Assembly: GCA_029881175.1 (NCBI GenBank)
Contig: JAOUNC010000055.1
Location: 1 to 10,665, forward strand
Source of the DNA: Nitrospirota bacterium
GTDB taxonomy: Bacteria; Nitrospirota; Nitrospiria; Nitrospirales; UBA8639
Length of the DNA: 10,665 bases
Direction: 5' to 3'
The position numbers and the translations under genes are program-made. A model generated the notes under the pieces. The model worked only from the letters and a program-made list of their open reading frames with translations, was not told where the DNA came from and made no database searches. This document shows positions 6,650 to 10,665 of the stretch, one piece after another. The number at the start of each line of letters is the position of its first letter. Position 1 is the first letter of the stretch.

Positions 6650-6739
6650 GAGCATGATAAAAGTCGTGTGTTGCACAGATCGGTGGCTGGCCCCTAAGAC
6701 GGCACCCGGTACAATTGAACCCAGACGGAAACTTTACGC

Positions 6740-8851
6740 ATGAACGCAATGAACTACTTTCGGAACATCGGAATTACGGGTCAGCTGGTGGCCATTCTTC
6801 TCTTCTTTTCTCTTATTCCTCTGAGTGTTCAAATTTACTCACTATTTGAAACGGCCAAGGTATTGGAGGAGGAAGTGGGTGTGCAATACCAGGGGGTGGC
6901 TGAGGGTCTTGCTAAGTCGATTCAAAAGTATCTTGGTGAACGATATGCCGATGCCACTATCATGAGCCGGAATCGGATCCTGCAGGATCGTACCTTGTGG
7001 TATCTGCCAGGGCATGAGGCGAATGGAATTGTGGCGGTTCTGAATGAATATGTGAAGTCTTCTGGTGCCTATTCGTTAATTCAAGTGGTGGATACGGAGG
7101 GTAAGCTCATTGCTGTGAATGATCAAGATAGCCAAGGCCAGCCGATCCACACCAACGAGCTGTATGGAAAAAGCTATCGTTCCACCGTGTGGTTCCAAGC
7201 CCTTCAACAGGCAAGTGTTCCTTCAGGCACAACGGATCTATTCTCGAATGGACCGGCTGAGCCACGAGTGTTTGTTGAGGATGTAGCCGTGGATCGTGAA
7301 GTGAAATCGGTCTTCCCAGGAGAAAGCGGGCTGACCGTGGGGTTGTCTGTACCGTTCTATGACCATGGGGAAATTGTAGGCTATTGGACGCAGCGGTTAA
7401 AGTATTCAATGGTCGAATCGATCGTGCAAGACGCATATATCAATCTGAAGAAGGCCGGTTTCCCCAGTGCAGAATTTATCTTACAAAATGGACAAGGATT
7501 CACTATTTTAGAATATGCCCCGTCTGTGCATCAGAGTGAAGTGGTTGTCCACGATCTTGAGAATGTGTTGTTTCGAAGCAATTTGCCACAACTTGGTTTG
7601 GACGCGGCCCAGTTAGCGGTTCAGGGACATTCAGGATTTTCAAAAAACTTCCATCCTGGGAAGCCAGAGGTTCAAGTGCTTGGCTTTAGCCATCTTCAGG
7701 AAGGAAAAGGTTTTCAAGGATTGCATTGGTCCATGTTAGTGCAAGTGCCTGAAGCCGAAGCGTTTAAGCGAGTAGCGGAAATTACAAATAAAACGCTTGT
7801 AGAAATGTTTCTAGGGTTGCTCATTGTTATTCCCATCGGAATCTTCATGGGCCGGAAGGTTGTTGGTCGGCTGAAACCATTTTGGGATGTGGCTGCTAAA
7901 GCCTCGAAAGGGGATCTCACGCATCGGGTGCCGGTCACGACGCAAGATGAGTTGGGACAGATGGGTGCCGCGCTGAATCACCTTTTAGACCAATTAAATG
8001 CCATGCTTCTCCAAACCAAAAATGTGGCACATTCGTTATCGCAATCCTCTGATCAATTGTCTGTGGTAGGTCGGAAGGTAGTTCAAGTGAGTCAGTCCCA
8101 ACTCAATCAAGCCACTCAGGTGGCCACGTCTGTGGAGGAAATGGCTTCCACGGCGGGGAGCATGGCTCTGAACACACAAGGACTGGCGTCCAGCGCCATG
8201 GAGGTGAATGAGTCGGCTGTTCGAGGTGGAGAAATTGTGGCCTCTTCCATTCAAGGGATGGAATCTGTTTCCAGCCGAATGCAGGAGTCGGCTGGGCGCA
8301 TCCAAACGTTAGGACAACGCTCTCAAGAAATCGGGGATATCATCGGTGTGATTGAAGACATTTCCGAGCAAACAAATCTTTTAGCGTTAAATGCCGCGAT
8401 TGAAGCCGCACGGGCTGGAGATCAGGGTCGGGGGTTTGCCGTGGTCGCTGATGAAGTACGGAAATTAGCCGAACGAACGGGGAAGGCCACCAAGGAAATT
8501 GCCACTGTTATTGAATCGGTACAAAAGGGCACAACGGAGGCGGTTCATTCAATGGAGGCCGGAACCAAAGAAGCTCATACCGGCATGGCGTTGGCTCGGG
8601 AGGCTGGCATTCGACTTACGGAAATTGTCAATGGCGTTCAGCGAGTGGTGAGTATGATTCAGCATTTTGCGGAATCAACCCGCCAACAGTCTGAGGTCTC
8701 AGGGCAATTGTCTTCGAGTATTCACCAGGTGGCCCAGTTGAGCCAAGAAAATGAGGGACATGTGCAGGGTGTGGCCACGGCCACACGACATTTTGCAGGT
8801 CTGGCGGCAGACTTACAGACATCACTGAGTCGATTTACCTTAAAAGGCTAA
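6740..8851 (+). CDS. Methyl-accepting chemotaxis protein with a large periplasmic Cache-like domain
   Basis: A 703-residue membrane receptor. The first membrane helix spans about residues 12-34 ([15 protein letters not shown]). Residues 37-350 form the periplasmic sensor, resembling a double Cache domain: a long first helix, [18 protein letters not shown] near 111-128, WFQAL near 151 and [17 protein letters not shown] at 200-216. The second membrane helix is about 354-374 and a HAMP domain follows at 371-425. The signalling hairpin fills 430-700, with its conserved tip at 541-566 ([20 protein letters not shown]). A methylation-like site is [10 protein letters not shown] (462-471). The C-terminus lacks the NWxxF tether for CheR. 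The ligand cannot be read from sequence; Cache domains commonly bind small organic molecules. The start is less certain than for its neighbours, as only GGAA (6727-6730) lies upstream; the ATG at 6749 would remove three residues. Cache type is a judgement from motifs. Confidence 0.93.
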   Translation: MNAMNYFRNIGITGQLVAILLFFSLIPLSVQIYSLFETAKVLEEEVGVQYQGVAEGLAKSIQKYLGERYADATIMSRNRILQDRTLWYLPGHEANGIVAVLNEYVKSSGAYSLIQVVDTEGKLIAVNDQDSQGQPIHTNELYGKSYRSTVWFQALQQASVPSGTTDLFSNGPAEPRVFVEDVAVDREVKSVFPGESGLTVGLSVPFYDHGEIVGYWTQRLKYSMVESIVQDAYINLKKAGFPSAEFILQNGQGFTILEYAPSVHQSEVVVHDLENVLFRSNLPQLGLDAAQLAVQGHSGFSKNFHPGKPEVQVLGFSHLQEGKGFQGLHWSMLVQVPEAEAFKRVAEITNKTLVEMFLGLLIVIPIGIFMGRKVVGRLKPFWDVAAKASKGDLTHRVPVTTQDELGQMGAALNHLLDQLNAMLLQTKNVAHSLSQSSDQLSVVGRKVVQVSQSQLNQATQVATSVEEMASTAGSMALNTQGLASSAMEVNESAVRGGEIVASSIQGMESVSSRMQESAGRIQTLGQRSQEIGDIIGVIEDISEQTNLLALNAAIEAARAGDQGRGFAVVADEVRKLAERTGKATKEIATVIESVQKGTTEAVHSMEAGTKEAHTGMALAREAGIRLTEIVNGVQRVVSMIQHFAESTRQQSEVSGQLSSSIHQVAQLSQENEGHVQGVATATRHFAGLAADLQTSLSRFTLKG

Positions 8852-8894
8852 AACGGTGGCGGGGTTGTTGCAACCTTCCTAGCGGAGAATACAT

Positions 8895-10571
8895 ATGCGA
8901 AATCTGAGGATTGGACCCAAGTTTGTTTTGTCTTTAGGCGTGATGGCTACGGTGCTCATTATCTGTGGAATATTGGGAATTTACCAACAAGAGGAAAGTC
9001 GCGTGAGAACCCTCTTGGAAGAAGAAGGCGAAAGGATTCAAAGTCAAATTGAAGTCACCCGTGCCTATATCGCCAAAAATTATGTGGGTAAGATCAAGAA
9101 ATCTTCCCTTGGGCCAACTTTGCATGTGTCACGGGACCATGAACAGGATATAAACGCCATACCATTTCCAGCCACCGCGACTCAAGAAATTGGCCAGGAA
9201 TTGGCTGGACGCGGCATGTATCAAGCTCGCTTAGTGAGTGATCAACCGATGAATCCGGCTAATGCTCCAAAAGATGCGTTTGAAGTGAAGGCGATGGAAT
9301 TGATTAAGAATGGGGCCGCTAGCTTTAGCGATGTGCAAGTCATCAATGGTGTGCCAACATTTCTGCGCGCCAGTTCGGATCGAGCCTCGGTCGAAGCCTG
9401 TGTGAATTGCCATGCCGGGAAAAAAATAGGGGATGTGATCGGTATGCTATCAGTCGCGATTCCCATGACCCAAGCGCAGGCTTCGATGCACAGCTCTGTG
9501 CTGTATTCGGCTTTGTGGATGGTTGGAATCATTGTCGTTTTTCTTGTCGCTGTGTATTGGCTCATGCATCTGTTTGTGTTGAAGCCCCTCCATGGCCTGG
9601 CTGGGATTGCCCATGATATTGCCCAAGGGCAAGGAGACTTGACGAAGCGCGTACCTGTCGGGAGCGGGTCGGATGAAATCACGGCTTTAGCAAGAGACTT
9701 TAATTTATTTATCCAAAAGATTCATGGTGCGGTGTCTTTAGTGAATCAGGCTACGAACCGGTTAGCCCTATCGACGGTTGAATTGTCGTCCACGGCCGAT
9801 AATGTGGTTCGTACTGCGGAGCAGCAAGATGCCCGAGCAGTTCAATCGGCATCTGCAGTTGAGGAAATGACGATGACCGCCGGAGAGGTGGCGCGCAATT
9901 CCACCGAGGCCGCTCGTATCGCCCAAGAAACTGCGGAGACCGCACGAAATGGCCAAGCCGTCATGACGCAAACCGTGACGGGGATGCAACAGGTTTCTGA
10001 GGCAGTGGTTCAGGCTGCAACGATTATTACAACTTTAGGGCGATCATCGGATCAAATTGGAGCTATTGTCCGCGTGATTGAGGATATTGCGGATCAAACA
10101 AACCTGCTCGCTCTTAATGCTGCCATTGAAGCCGCTCGAGCCGGAGAGCAAGGCCGGGGTTTTGCGGTGGTGGCGGATGAGGTGCGGAAATTGGCTGAGC
10201 GTACGACCAAGGCGACAAAGGAAATTGGGGATATGATTCGGCAAATTCAGCATGATACCAAAAGTGCCGTGGCTTCCATGGATCAAGGGACGAATCAGGT
10301 TGGCCAAGGAGTGGAATTAGCCAATAAGACAGGGGAAGCGCTTTCGAAAATTCATTCGATGATTAATTCTACAGCCGGAATGATTCAACAAATTGCCAGT
10401 GCGGCCGAAGAACAATCCAATGCGACGAGGCAAATTGCCGGTGATTTAGAGGCGATGACACAAACCACCAGACAGACGTCAAGTGGAATTGCGGAATCAG
10501 CTCAAGCCTGTCATCTCCTGAGTACCTTAGCGAGCGATCTTCAGAAAACCGTGAGCACATTTAAAGTGTGA
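8895..10571 (+). CDS. Methyl-accepting chemotaxis protein with a heme-binding Tll0287/DUF3365-like sensor domain
   Basis: A 558-residue receptor. Membrane helix 1 is about residues 10-30 and helix 2 about 201-224, enclosing a periplasmic domain of about 170 residues. This domain carries CVNCH (169-173), a CxxCH motif for covalent c-type heme, with H173 as expected axial ligand. Around it are features of the Tll0287-like (DUF3365) family: the segment [18 protein letters not shown], then [20 protein letters not shown], and a hydrophobic strand [11 protein letters not shown] after the heme site. HAMP covers about 225-278, and the signalling hairpin 280-556 has its tip at 398-420. SASAVEEM (318-325) and ASAAEEQS (501-508) look like methylation sites. 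Redox state, oxygen or nitric oxide sensing is a fair inference from the heme, untested here. The ATG follows GGAGA (8884-8888); a small stem, GGTTG/CAACC (8863-8875), lies just ahead. It is 43 bases after the first receptor. Confidence 0.94.
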   Translation: MRNLRIGPKFVLSLGVMATVLIICGILGIYQQEESRVRTLLEEEGERIQSQIEVTRAYIAKNYVGKIKKSSLGPTLHVSRDHEQDINAIPFPATATQEIGQELAGRGMYQARLVSDQPMNPANAPKDAFEVKAMELIKNGAASFSDVQVINGVPTFLRASSDRASVEACVNCHAGKKIGDVIGMLSVAIPMTQAQASMHSSVLYSALWMVGIIVVFLVAVYWLMHLFVLKPLHGLAGIAHDIAQGQGDLTKRVPVGSGSDEITALARDFNLFIQKIHGAVSLVNQATNRLALSTVELSSTADNVVRTAEQQDARAVQSASAVEEMTMTAGEVARNSTEAARIAQETAETARNGQAVMTQTVTGMQQVSEAVVQAATIITTLGRSSDQIGAIVRVIEDIADQTNLLALNAAIEAARAGEQGRGFAVVADEVRKLAERTTKATKEIGDMIRQIQHDTKSAVASMDQGTNQVGQGVELANKTGEALSKIHSMINSTAGMIQQIASAAEEQSNATRQIAGDLEAMTQTTRQTSSGIAESAQACHLLSTLASDLQKTVSTFKV

Positions 10572-10575
10572 TCCT

Positions 10576-10665
10576 ATGAAGCAATTGTTATCCGTATACG
10601 GAAAATCTCCATGGGATCGTGCAAGCCTTTCCTGGCAGAGAACCTTAGTGCGAGTGCGGAGGTTC
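10576..10665 (+). CDS. Start of a downstream gene, cut by the window end; product unknown
   Basis: An ATG at 10576, four bases after the stop of the heme receptor, opens a frame with no stop through the last base (30 codons). It begins MKQLLSVYGKSPWDRAS and is followed by a basic, Trp- and Arg-containing stretch. Nothing in it is recognisable. The tight spacing fits an operon gene translated by coupling to the receptor, since no clear ribosome site precedes it. It is too short to rule out a chance open frame. Confidence 0.45.
   Translation, partial: MKQLLSVYGKSPWDRASLSWQRTLVRVRRF

Noticed and set aside
9795..9802. An exact GCCGATAA, the sigma-28 -10 consensus
   Set aside because: It lies inside the heme receptor gene and has no TAAAGTTT-like element at the right distance upstream.

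Overview
The window is a chemotaxis gene cluster, all on the + strand, from a flagellated Gram-negative bacterium. The roughly even base composition, strong AAGGAG ribosome sites, CheZ and CheV in the same cluster, and a chemoreceptor with a c-type heme motif fit a member of the Nitrospirota. A marine-type Nitrospira is my best guess; this is inference from gene content and not a database result. No tRNA, rRNA, CRISPR array or insertion sequence is visible.

Layout. Positions 1-1464 hold the end of a large hybrid sensor kinase: tail of the ATPase domain, a degenerate receiver, an intact receiver and an Hpt domain. Its start lies left of the window. A short gap with a good sigma-28-like promoter (1559-1586) leads to a 75-residue excisionase-type DNA-binding protein (1626-1853). 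Next is a 548-base non-coding stretch (1854-2401) rich in inverted repeats, with a second, weaker sigma-28-like site near its 3' half. The core phosphorelay follows: cheY (2402-2803), cheZ (2862-3482), cheA (3548-5446). A 246-base gap filled with heptamer repeats in both orientations separates cheA from cheV (5693-6649). Two chemoreceptors follow: one with a large periplasmic Cache-like domain (6740-8851), one with a Tll0287/DUF3365-like domain carrying a CVNCH heme-attachment motif (8895-10571). A further gene starts at 10576 and runs off the right end.

How the genes work together. The receptors would bind CheA through CheW-type domains. CheV is the only adaptor encoded here; no stand-alone cheW is present. 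CheA would phosphorylate CheY, which acts on the flagellar motor, and CheZ would remove the phosphate. CheV carries its own receiver and could damp CheA output. The methylation enzymes CheR and CheB are not in the window, though both receptors have methylation-site-like sequences. The heme receptor suggests that redox state, oxygen or a small gas is one of the inputs.

Most of the window is a well-understood system. The parts worth a second look are the heme chemoreceptor, the structured 548-base gap, the two sigma-28-like sites, the heptamer repeats upstream of cheV, and the kinase with a dead first receiver.
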